DNA of 9,030 nt from Acidobacteriaceae bacterium (GTDB lineage: Bacteria > Acidobacteriota > Terriglobia > Terriglobales > SbA1): contig PLEA01000468.1 in assembly GCA_003136335.1 (NCBI GenBank), positions 1-9,030 of the forward strand, read 5' to 3'. The position numbers and the translations under genes are program-made. The notes beneath the pieces were generated by a model. The model saw nothing but the letters and a program-made list of their open reading frames with translations. It made no database searches and was not told where the DNA came from. This document shows positions 1 through 6,335 of this stretch, piece by piece; the first letter of the stretch is position 1, and every line of letters begins with the position of its first letter.

Positions 1-915
1 CTCCAGAATCTTGATGGGCTGGCCCAGCCTGCCTTCGAGCAGCGGGATGCCGCGTCCACCCTCCGTTACGGAGAGATGGGTCTCAAGCCAGCCTTTCCGG
101 TCGGGGATGTTGTGCCCTCGTATTTTGAGGACATCGCGCCGCCAGTTCCACCACAGTGCATTTAACTGCGCTTCCGCCTGCGGACGAGTTAAGCCCGGTG
201 AGAGCCGCCCAATCAGATTCAGCCAGCGGTTGAGCGGATCGCTCAGAATATCCGCTTTCCCCGGAGTCACCGCTCCCTCCATTGCAACCGGAAGAAATAT
301 TGCCGACGGCGAGCCATCCATCAACCCCTCGTGCCGGACAATGCCCACGATCGTGAAAGGGGAACCATTGATTTGCATTTCCTGATTGAGAATGGAAGGG
401 TCGCCGCCGAAGTGGGCGCGCCAGTAGCTGTCGCTCAGCACCGCCACCGCTCTACCTTCGTGATAGACGTCATCCGAGGGGGTCAATAAACGACCCAGTA
501 CCGGTTGCACTCCGAGCAGAGTGAAGTAGTTGCCACTCACCAATTGCATCTTCACTTTGTCAGCGTCTTTGGTGGTAACAACATTGGCCGGGGAAACGGC
601 CGATACGGCCAGGCCCTCAAGCGCCTTATTGCCGTCGCGTAACGCCTGATATGCGGGATAGGCAAAATACATCTCCGGATCCCCGCCCGATGTGTTCAGA
701 GTGCCGGTCTCATAACGCGAGTGTTCTTGCAGCAATACGAGATCACCCGGCGCCCGCACCGGCATGGTTCGCAGCAAAACCTGGTTGAACACCGTAAAGA
801 TCGAGGTATTTACGCCCATCCCGAGCGCGAGCGTCAGAACTGCAGTGAACGTGAAGGCAGGCGACCGGCGCAACTGCCGCAGAGCGTATCGTAGGTCACG
901 CCACAAGATCTGCAT
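1..915 (-). CDS. MacB/FtsX-type ABC permease, ADOP group (N-terminal part, cut by window edge)
   Basis: This is the N-terminal 305 codons of an inner-membrane permease; the frame is open to base 1. The protein begins MQILWRDLRYALRQLRRSPA, a basic amphipathic stretch, followed by one membrane segment at about residues 20-43 (FTFTAVLTLALGMGVNTSIF). This is the standard opening of MacB-like permeases of the ADOP group in Acidobacteriota. After it comes a MacB periplasmic core-like region, with VSGNYFTLLGVQPVLGRLL, then AVLSDSYWRAHFGGDPSIL and the INGSPFTIVGIV segment. The start is firm: the codon just upstream of the ATG is an in-frame TAA (918-916), and GGAGGGG lies at 928-922. Family members are about 800 residues with two FtsX permease units; those units would lie off the left edge. 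ADOP proteins usually lack an adjacent ATPase gene, and none is seen here. The substrate is unknown, so a macrolide-export label would be unsafe. Confidence 0.9.
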   Translation of the reverse strand, partial: MQILWRDLRYALRQLRRSPAFTFTAVLTLALGMGVNTSIFTVFNQVLLRTMPVRAPGDLVLLQEHSRYETGTLNTSGGDPEMYFAYPAYQALRDGNKALEGLAVSAVSPANVVTTKDADKVKMQLVSGNYFTLLGVQPVLGRLLTPSDDVYHEGRAVAVLSDSYWRAHFGGDPSILNQEMQINGSPFTIVGIVRHEGLMDGSPSAIFLPVAMEGAVTPGKADILSDPLNRWLNLIGRLSPGLTRPQAEAQLNALWWNWRRDVLKIRGHNIPDRKGWLETHLSVTEGGRGIPLLEGRLGQPIKILE

Positions 916-921
916 TTACTT

Positions 922-928
922 CCCCTCC
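922..928 (-). promoter_or_regulatory. Ribosome binding site of the ADOP permease
   Basis: On the minus strand GGAGGGG occupies 928-922 and is separated by 6 bases (AAGTAA) from the ATG at 915-913. The last three of these bases are an in-frame stop, so no longer start is possible. Confidence 0.8.
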
Positions 929-1074
929 AAGCGCAAAGCAACCTGGTCGCCAATCGTATGCAGCACAACTCTTTGAAAATGAACCTGGGGGCTAGCTTAA
1001 GAATGCGGAAGAGTGTCCAAATTCGGAAAGTCAGTGGCCGGAATTGAACAATCCGCGCGGCTTATGGCGCAAAC

Positions 1075-1101
1075 CCGAGAAAGCTCGGCACGGAAATGCC
1101 G
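1075..1101. repeat. Two overlapping small inverted repeats (mutually exclusive hairpins)
   Basis: CCGAG (1075-1079) pairs with CTCGG (1084-1088) across a 4-base loop. CGGCA (1086-1090) pairs with TGCCG (1097-1101) across a 6-base loop. The two share bases 1086-1088, so only one can form at a time. They sit about 160-185 bases upstream of the permease start on its transcribed side. Stems are only 5 bp and no T-run follows on either strand, so this may be chance. Confidence 0.3.
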
Positions 1102-1204
1102 GGCAATCGCGAACATCAAATGAGTCCCAAAGAGCCTGCCCGGAGCAAGCGAAGCACGCCGATGGGGACGGCACAGATTCTCACTCATTACTACGTCAAC
1201 AAAA

Positions 1205-1660
1205 TTATGAAACCTCTTGCCCTCTTGACCGTGAAAACTTCTGTCTCACCGTCTTCCACTCCTCGGTGGAGAAGAGACGCGGCCCTACTTCGATTAGGCG
1301 CGACGTCATATTGAAGAGCGCCACCCGGCTCCAGGGTCTTCCGTTCCGCATCCGAAAGCCCTTTTCATTCAGGTCGCTGAGGATGCTCGAATATGAGAAG
1401 TCCTGCACCAGCAACTCCATCATCAGCATGAGCACCCTGTTTTCGGTGGGGTCGACCTCTAGGCGCTGGCAGTCGTCCGAGATGCGCAGTCCATAAGGAA
1501 TATCCTCGCTAAATGCGCCTTCGGTCGGAGCTTCCCATTCAGGCAGTTCGCGCCGCCATTCGAGCGATACCAATTGCCATCCCGCCGTCGTGCGCTGCCG
1601 GATGACCTCAGGACTAAATGGCCCGGAAATCACATCGCGAATCCGTTCAAAATGCGCCAT
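1205..1660 (-). CDS. Small protein with a recombinase-like C-terminal segment, function unknown
   Basis: This is a 151-residue soluble protein with no signal peptide, membrane segment or cysteine pair. I chose the ATG at 1660 over the in-frame ATG at 1684 because GGAGG (1671-1667) lies 6 bases before it; the longer form would place that site inside the gene. The N-terminal half (about 10-60) has conserved-looking aromatic and acidic patches (AGWQLVSLEWRREL, DIPYGLRISDDC). Residues about 84-130 include SSILSDLNEKGFRMRNGRPW, then a short helix and GPRLFSTEEW. This resembles the winged-helix/helical part of the 'Recombinase' domain found after the catalytic domain in large serine recombinases (pattern: L-N-x-x-G-x-R-x-R-x-G-x-x-W). 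No serine resolvase catalytic domain is present, so it is not a working recombinase. A DNA-binding regulatory role is possible but unproven. It follows the GH13 gene by 97 bases on the same strand and could be cotranscribed. Confidence 0.75.
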   Translation of the reverse strand: MAHFERIRDVISGPFSPEVIRQRTTAGWQLVSLEWRRELPEWEAPTEGAFSEDIPYGLRISDDCQRLEVDPTENRVLMLMMELLVQDFSYSSILSDLNEKGFRMRNGRPWSRVALFNMTSRLIEVGPRLFSTEEWKTVRQKFSRSRGQEVS

Positions 1661-1666
1661 GATCAG

Positions 1667-1671
1667 CCTCC
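1667..1671 (-). promoter_or_regulatory. Ribosome binding site deciding the start of the recombinase-like protein
   Basis: GGAGG at 1671-1667 on the minus strand is followed by CTGATC and then ATG at 1660-1658. It lies downstream of the alternative ATG at 1684, which has no comparable site, so it favours the shorter 151-residue product. Confidence 0.7.
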
Positions 1672-1757
1672 GTGAGTTGTTCATCAGGCTAAAACAATAC
1701 GCAACTTACCTGCCAAAGTCCCACCCGCTGCGAATCTGCAAGCGAATGCATCTCACT

Positions 1758-3452
1758 TCACTTCGAAAGCTGGCCGATGAAGACTCCGTAGGGCTCCAAG
1801 GTCGCTACCGATCCACTGGCCGAAGACTTTCCTGTCGCTAGCAGGCTCTTCACCGAAGCGAAACCATTCTTGCTCCAGTCGAAGCTCACCTTTTGCTCTG
1901 TCCCTGACATGTTCAAAGCCACCAAAACTGCCTGATCTTTGTACACGCGCAAGTAGGACAGCACATTCTGATCGTTCTCATTCAGCGGAGCGTAGGTTCC
2001 GTCCAAAAGTGCTTTACTGGTGTGGCGCAGCTTGAGCACTCTCTTGTAGAACGCGAGCACCGACTCCGAATCTTTGGATTCGTCGGCGACATTATGGGTC
2101 TTGGCAGTCTCAGGCACGGGAAGCCACGGCGTAGCCTTCGAGAAACCTGCGTTCTCGCTTGCATCCCACTGCATCGGTGTGCGCTGGCCGTCCCGTCCCT
2201 TTTCTTTGGGCCATCCCGTGCGCCCGATTGGATCCTTCACATCTTCCTTGCGCGTCGGCGGTGTCGTTTTCATCCCAATCTCTTCACCGTAGTACATGAT
2301 GGGCGTGCCACGCAGAGTCAGATACAGCCCGGCCATTAATTTCGCAATCTGATCGTTGTGTTGCCCGTCGCCATAGCGGTCGTACGAGCGGACAATGTCG
2401 TGATTGCTGATGACGAATGTAGGCCAACCGGAGGCGGAATCGACGGCGGCAATCTGTTTGCGGAAATCGCCCGCCGAGAGTTTGTTGACCGTAGTGAAAA
2501 GAAAATCCATGGGCAACTGCAATTCGTTATTGCCGTGTCCATAATAGAGATTCAGCTCCGCAATATTGGCAGTCCACGTTTCGCCGATCAGCACAGCGTT
2601 ATATTCGTCCGCCACCTTGCGTAATCCGCGCAGCGCCTCATGCACTTCGGGCAGTTTCTTGTTGTATTTGTCCTCCTCGATTGGATCGCCGTAGGCATTG
2701 GTGCCTGGCTTAACTGGATTGTCGGTCAGGTCGGGATCTTCGAACAGCGTGTCCACCGCATCCAGTCGAAACCCGGAGACGCCGCGCTTGTACCACCAGC
2801 GCGTTACATCAAACATTGCGTCCTTCACCGCCGGATTGCGCCAGTTCAGGTCGGGCTGCTGCGCGTAAAAGTAGTGGTAATAGTACTGATTCGTCGTTGG
2901 ATCCAACTTCCACGCCGAACCACCAAAAGTCGAGGTCCAATTGTTCGGCGGCTGTCCCGGCCCTTTGCCGTCGCGCCATATATACCAGTCGCGATGTTCC
3001 GAGGTTCGAGACGACTTCGAATCCAGGAACCACTTGTGCTGATCGGAAGTGTGGTTCACGACGAAGTCGAGGAGGATGTGAATGCCGCGCTTCTTGGCGG
3101 CGCTGGCCAGGTTGTCGAAGTCCGCCAGCGTTCCATACATGGGATCGATATTTTCGTAGTCGGAGACGTCGTAGCCGAAATCCACTTGCGGCGATGGGAA
3201 GCAGGGCGAGATCCAGATCGCGTCCACGCCCAGGTCCTTCAGATAATCCAGCTTCGATGCAATGCCCTTGAGGTCGCCGATTCCATCATTGTCGCTGTCG
3301 GCAAAACTGCGGGGATAAATTTCATAAAAAACTGCATGCTGCCACCATTGATTGCCTTCCGCATCAACCGCCTTGTTCGCCGTCTGAGCACGCGCAAGTA
3401 GCGACAGGCACAGGAAGGCACATACCAGAATCCAAGAGGACGTACTTGGCAT
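1758..3452 (-). CDS. Secreted GH13 alpha-glucosidase / alpha-amylase family enzyme
   Basis: This enzyme hydrolyses alpha-glucosidic bonds in malto- or isomalto-oligosaccharides, predicted outside the cytoplasm. The 564-residue form starting at 3452 has a clear Sec signal (hydrophobic core about 7-20, cleavage after ARA at residue 22) and GAGGAG (3467-3462) 9 bases upstream; in-frame ATGs at 3506 and 3476 would bury the signal. The (beta/alpha)8 barrel shows all GH13 signatures: metal loop D52-x-D-x-D-G-I-G-D60, region I DFVVNH (D129, N133, H134), region II GFRLDAVD with nucleophile D231, region III IGETW with acid/base E291, and region IV SNHD with D352. QQPDLNW (198-204) and RTPMQWD (424-430) are typical of the oligo-1,6-glucosidase/alpha-glucosidase branch, followed by a C-terminal beta domain. 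The Ala after the nucleophile, rather than the Val of isomaltases, hints at alpha-1,4 preference. It follows the debranching-type gene by 151 bases. Exact specificity is uncertain. Confidence 0.93.
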   Translation of the reverse strand: MPSTSSWILVCAFLCLSLLARAQTANKAVDAEGNQWWQHAVFYEIYPRSFADSDNDGIGDLKGIASKLDYLKDLGVDAIWISPCFPSPQVDFGYDVSDYENIDPMYGTLADFDNLASAAKKRGIHILLDFVVNHTSDQHKWFLDSKSSRTSEHRDWYIWRDGKGPGQPPNNWTSTFGGSAWKLDPTTNQYYYHYFYAQQPDLNWRNPAVKDAMFDVTRWWYKRGVSGFRLDAVDTLFEDPDLTDNPVKPGTNAYGDPIEEDKYNKKLPEVHEALRGLRKVADEYNAVLIGETWTANIAELNLYYGHGNNELQLPMDFLFTTVNKLSAGDFRKQIAAVDSASGWPTFVISNHDIVRSYDRYGDGQHNDQIAKLMAGLYLTLRGTPIMYYGEEIGMKTTPPTRKEDVKDPIGRTGWPKEKGRDGQRTPMQWDASENAGFSKATPWLPVPETAKTHNVADESKDSESVLAFYKRVLKLRHTSKALLDGTYAPLNENDQNVLSYLRVYKDQAVLVALNMSGTEQKVSFDWSKNGFASVKSLLATGKSSASGSVATLEPYGVFIGQLSK

Positions 3453-3461
3453 AGCGAATGA

Positions 3462-3487
3462 CTCCTCAAACTGCATTTCGAAATATA
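3462..3487 (-). promoter_or_regulatory. Ribosome binding site and possible -10 element of the GH13 gene
   Basis: GAGGAG at 3467-3462 on the minus strand is a strong ribosome binding site that decides the start at 3452. TATATT at 3487-3482 could be a -10 element, giving a leader of about 24 bases. No good -35 box is found at 16-18 bp, so the promoter part is weak. Confidence 0.45.
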
Positions 3488-3513
3488 GCGACCACAGTGG
3501 ATGCAAGTCATTC

Positions 3514-3536
3514 GTTCGCTTGCCGCGGTAGCGAAC
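3514..3536. repeat. Inverted repeat between the two glycosidase genes
   Basis: GTTCGCT (3514-3520) and AGCGAAC (3530-3536) form a perfect 7-bp inverted repeat around a 9-base spacer that contains CCGCGG. It lies about 68 bases after the stop of the debranching-type gene and about 60 bases before the GH13 start. No T-run follows on the minus strand, so it is not a canonical terminator. It could be an operator or a processing hairpin in a shared transcript. Confidence 0.45.
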
Positions 3537-3603
3537 TTGACCGAAAGTTGTTTTCTTGAGTGTAAACCTTTTCTGTCTCTGTCCTCGGTGCCCCAGAATT
3601 CTC

Positions 3604-6216
3604 TCAGGAACGCCCGAAGTGAATCACGACGTTTTGATGTACGTAGGAGTCGGTTGCTCCTTGGGGCATCTGGATTTCCAACTTACCGACCTTGGTGAGG
3701 ACCGCTCCTTCCACGGAAGAGATCTGGCTGGAATTCCAAACCTCCAATTCGTAGCCACTTCCTGCCCGTCCTGAGACTGCGAGAGTCAACTGGGTCTTCG
3801 AAGCATTCCACGATTCGGAGAGGACGCGGAGTCCTCGGCTCGCACTTCCCAGAGGCGGCAGTTCGTTCGACAGCGCCAATCCAAAATCATTCTTTACGCG
3901 AATCACCAGATTATTCCGCCCACCAGAGGCCGAAAACCGCACCGACAAGTGCTGATCATTATTGTTCGGCTGCATTTTAAACGGCAAAGGCCGTCCGTTC
4001 ATCTCGACACTGACCACCTGCGTGCGCCGGCTGAGGGCGGGAGAGAATTCGACCCAGCAATCCCCAGTCCCTGTGCGCTTCGTTTCGAGAACCATGCTGT
4101 CGGCGGTCTTGCGATATTGAAAGTCCATACCGGATTCTCCGACGCGGACATTGCGAATCGCGAAAAACATCCAGTCCGATGGGACGTGCGGAGCAAAGGT
4201 AACTTGGTGTTTTTCCGCGTCAGTGTGCAAACCAAACATGCCGCGCAAGATTGGACTGACAACCATAGCCGCAGACCAGATCTGGTGCGGCGAACTTGTC
4301 GCGAACGACTGGTAGTAGTCTCCCGACAGAACTTCGGTGAAATGCCCGAGGGCGCCGTCGGCGCCGAGCAGGGCATTAGCTCGCAGATTGAAGTAGGCCG
4401 GAAACGCGCGGTGGTAGGTGTATTCGGCCACGGAAGCCCATCCCGTAAACAGTGGCCAGACCGAGCCAAAGTGATAACCCGACCCGTCATAGACTTTGGA
4501 TTGCCGTGAGATAATCCGCATGCCCCAGTCGCTCTGGTGATCTTCGGCCGCGAGTTGCGTGATGGTCTGCTCCGCATGGTTTGCATCGGACAGACCAAAC
4601 CACATGGGAACGGTCGTCAGCACGCTGGCTTCATCCGCGCGCTGATTGTCTGGCTTCAAGGCAAATGCGTAAGCCTTCATCTCGGGCGACCAAAAAGCTT
4701 GATCGAGCGCGGATTCGCTATGCTCGAATTCCGCCGCAAGTTGCTTGCCGACATCTTCCTTGCCGACAAGTCGAGCCAGACTGGAGAGTGCGTGTAGTGC
4801 CTCCACTCCAAGTCCGGCCTGGTAGTACTCACTCTTGACAGGAAGCAGCGGCCCGCCTTCGATCCAGCCATGGCCGACGCCTGCGTTCTGCGCGAAGCCC
4901 TGTGCATCATAGGTTGAGTGCAAAAATTGATAAGCGCGCCAGATGTTATCCCATTTATCGCGCGCGAAGGTCACGTCTCCACTCTGCACTGCATAATCAT
5001 TCATGGCGATGATGAACAGCGGCGTCGCATCGGCGGAAACATAGGCATACGGATAGTCCTTGAACCACGGGACCAGACTTGCACTCTGCGAAATCTCATG
5101 CGGGACCTTGCCATCCTCCCGCTGGTATTTGCTGATGAAATCGAGAGCGGTGCGGGTCGTGGAGTAATCTCCCTCAGCGTTGAGGGCAAATGAAGTCCAT
5201 AAAGAATCTCGCCCGAAAAACCACGCGAAGCCCGGACGCTGCCCGACTCCCGAGGTTCGATATCCGGCAACCAGGCCGGTTCCCAAGTACGGATTGTTCA
5301 CCATGCCCTGAATCGTGCTGATGCGCGCCCAGTCGTAAGCTTGCTGCAGGGCAGAGTCAGGAAGTTCGAGGCTTACAGTCTTGTCGAGATAAGCGCGGTA
5401 GTAATCCGAAGCCTCGCGCACGGAGTCTGCGTAAGAGGACAACAAGCGCTGATAGGTCTTCTCGGCGTCGGCGCGGCCTGTGACTGAGGCGGCGATCACC
5501 AGCACCTTGGTTTCTTTTCCCTTTTGCGTTATCCCCAAGCGCAGAGAGTTCTGGTCCGACGACGAATAGTTTGTCTGATAGGAAAGTCGGGCGTCCGCGC
5601 CGGTTGGTGACCCAACTAAAGCAGCATACTTGCGCGCTTCTTCGCCGAAGACGACGGCTCGTTGCTTCGTATCCCAGTTCACAAACGTTCCGCCCAGCGC
5701 CGCGGGCCATTCCAGTTGGAAGTCTCCAATGAATGAGGCTTCCACTTCCAAAGGTTCCTCCGTCTCGACGTCAAGCAGAATAACCGCGCCCGCTTCATTC
5801 ACCGGCACGCATAGGGTTTCGCGCACGCGAAAAGAATCGCCTACGTACAGGATCGACGCGGACTCGGGACGAACCGTCAAGCTGCGTGCGAGACTCTCGG
5901 CAGGGAGCGCTCGATCGCCGACGTGGAAGGTCAGGTGGAAGTCACGAAAGATCTTCAGAGGATAGACCCAGGCTTCGAATCGTCCCGCTTCGTTGCCGAA
6001 TAGTCCCGCCCGAGTTCCCACCACCGGGAGGAACTCCCAGGTGCGAATCGTTCGCGATAACTCCGGCGTCAACTCTCCCGTCAACTGCGGAGCCCGCGCG
6101 GTTTGCTGGGCAGTGGAAACACCGGCGCACAACAGACATATTGCTGAGAGACAAACGCCGCGCACAATGGGGGATGCCAAGGCTGAACGCCGGACACGAA
6201 TTAGGTAAGAATTCAT
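3604..6216 (-). CDS. Secreted six-hairpin glycosidase, amylo-alpha-1,6-glucosidase (glycogen-debranching) type
   Basis: This is predicted to remove alpha-linked glucose from branched glucan outside the cytoplasm. The 870-residue form begins at 6216 with a Sec signal (RVRR, hydrophobic core about 18-33, cleavage after STA at 36) and GAGAAGG 5 bases upstream. An in-frame ATG at 6348 would add 44 residues before the signal and overlap the divergent gene, so I reject it. Parts in order: N-terminal beta-sandwich (about 45-280); an (alpha/alpha)6 barrel (about 285-670) with AWFFGRDSLW at 331-340 (GRD as in debranching C-terminal domains), HGWIEGG at 449-455 (E453 is a candidate acid) and YHFGSVWP at 581-588, matching the YHxGSVWP motif of that family; a beta domain (about 670-780); and an extra beta-rich C-terminus (about 780-870). 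The fold is confident; the substrate is not. Relatives in other six-hairpin families (GH15, GH63, GH133) act on different glycosides. It is first in the minus-strand run, upstream of the GH13 gene. Confidence 0.85.
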   Translation of the reverse strand: MNSYLIRVRRSALASPIVRGVCLSAICLLCAGVSTAQQTARAPQLTGELTPELSRTIRTWEFLPVVGTRAGLFGNEAGRFEAWVYPLKIFRDFHLTFHVGDRALPAESLARSLTVRPESASILYVGDSFRVRETLCVPVNEAGAVILLDVETEEPLEVEASFIGDFQLEWPAALGGTFVNWDTKQRAVVFGEEARKYAALVGSPTGADARLSYQTNYSSSDQNSLRLGITQKGKETKVLVIAASVTGRADAEKTYQRLLSSYADSVREASDYYRAYLDKTVSLELPDSALQQAYDWARISTIQGMVNNPYLGTGLVAGYRTSGVGQRPGFAWFFGRDSLWTSFALNAEGDYSTTRTALDFISKYQREDGKVPHEISQSASLVPWFKDYPYAYVSADATPLFIIAMNDYAVQSGDVTFARDKWDNIWRAYQFLHSTYDAQGFAQNAGVGHGWIEGGPLLPVKSEYYQAGLGVEALHALSSLARLVGKEDVGKQLAAEFEHSESALDQAFWSPEMKAYAFALKPDNQRADEASVLTTVPMWFGLSDANHAEQTITQLAAEDHQSDWGMRIISRQSKVYDGSGYHFGSVWPLFTGWASVAEYTYHRAFPAYFNLRANALLGADGALGHFTEVLSGDYYQSFATSSPHQIWSAAMVVSPILRGMFGLHTDAEKHQVTFAPHVPSDWMFFAIRNVRVGESGMDFQYRKTADSMVLETKRTGTGDCWVEFSPALSRRTQVVSVEMNGRPLPFKMQPNNNDQHLSVRFSASGGRNNLVIRVKNDFGLALSNELPPLGSASRGLRVLSESWNASKTQLTLAVSGRAGSGYELEVWNSSQISSVEGAVLTKVGKLEIQMPQGATDSYVHQNVVIHFGRS

Positions 6217-6221
6217 TGCGG

Positions 6222-6228
6222 CCTTCTC
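6222..6228 (-). promoter_or_regulatory. Ribosome binding site deciding the start of the debranching-type enzyme
   Basis: GAGAAGG at 6228-6222 on the minus strand is 5 bases (CCGCA) from the ATG at 6216. Together with the signal peptide that starts there, it favours this start over the ATG at 6348. Confidence 0.6.
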
Positions 6229-6245
6229 TTTGGAACGAGGATTGG

Positions 6246-6255
6246 TCCGGCCGGA
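6246..6255. repeat. Short palindrome in the divergent intergenic region
   Basis: TCCGGCCGGA is a perfect 10-bp palindrome, beside the -35 candidate of the plus-strand gene (6258) and inside the predicted leader of the minus-strand gene. It is a possible operator, but GC-rich palindromes of this size also occur by chance. Confidence 0.3.
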
Positions 6256-6257
6256 AC

Positions 6258-6286
6258 TTGCAAAGTCGCGGTACCCTGAATATAAG
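6258..6286 (+). promoter_or_regulatory. Predicted sigma-70-type promoter of the Tat/ASPIC gene
   Basis: TTGCAA (6258-6263, 4 of 6 to TTGACA) and TATAAG (6281-6286, 5 of 6 to TATAAT) are separated by exactly 17 bases. Transcription would start near 6293, leaving a leader of about 43 bases before the TTG start at 6336. The spacing and position fit, but there is no experimental support. Confidence 0.55.
6279..6284 (-). promoter_or_regulatory. Possible -10 element of the debranching-type gene
   Basis: On the minus strand 6284-6279 reads TATATT, about 63 bases upstream of the start at 6216. The best-placed -35 (TGCTAA, 6307-6302) is poor. It overlaps the -10 of the plus-strand promoter, so the two genes may compete for polymerase. 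Confidence 0.3.
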
Positions 6287-6335
6287 AAGTAGGGGCGAAT
6301 TTTAGCACGAGCCGAGTGGGCCAGGTAGCGACCTC

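Larger units (their letters stand above)
916..1204. other. Intergenic region upstream of the permease, no convincing gene
   Basis: These 289 bases lie between the 151-residue gene and the permease. They hold a 63-codon minus-strand open frame (1188-997) with no good ribosome binding site and no recognisable sequence, which I treat as chance. Contents I can support are the permease ribosome binding site at its low end and a pair of small overlapping inverted repeats near 1075-1101. I find no convincing sigma-70 promoter and no T-tailed terminator after the stop at 1205. Confidence 0.5.

Noticed and set aside
937..953. Sigma-54-like promoter on the minus strand (TTGGCGACCAGGTTGCT, GG and GC correctly spaced)
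   Set aside because: Transcription would start near 926, inside the ribosome binding site at 928-922, leaving an mRNA without it. Three consensus positions also mismatch.
997..1188. 63-codon open frame on the minus strand
   Set aside because: There is no ribosome binding site, no recognisable sequence, and it is Arg/Ser/Pro-rich as expected of chance frames in GC-rich DNA.
1205..1660. Mobile element or active integrase at the recombinase-like gene
   Set aside because: No catalytic serine domain, terminal repeats, target duplications or tRNA attachment site are visible.
2640..3401. 253-codon plus-strand open frame inside the GH13 gene
   Set aside because: It is antisense to conserved GH13 catalytic regions and its composition (Val/Arg/Ile-rich) fits a shadow frame.
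3453..3506. 18-residue N-terminal extension of the GH13 enzyme from the ATG at 3506
   Set aside because: The signal peptide begins at the ATG at 3452, which has GAGGAG 9 bases upstream; that site would be inside the longer form.
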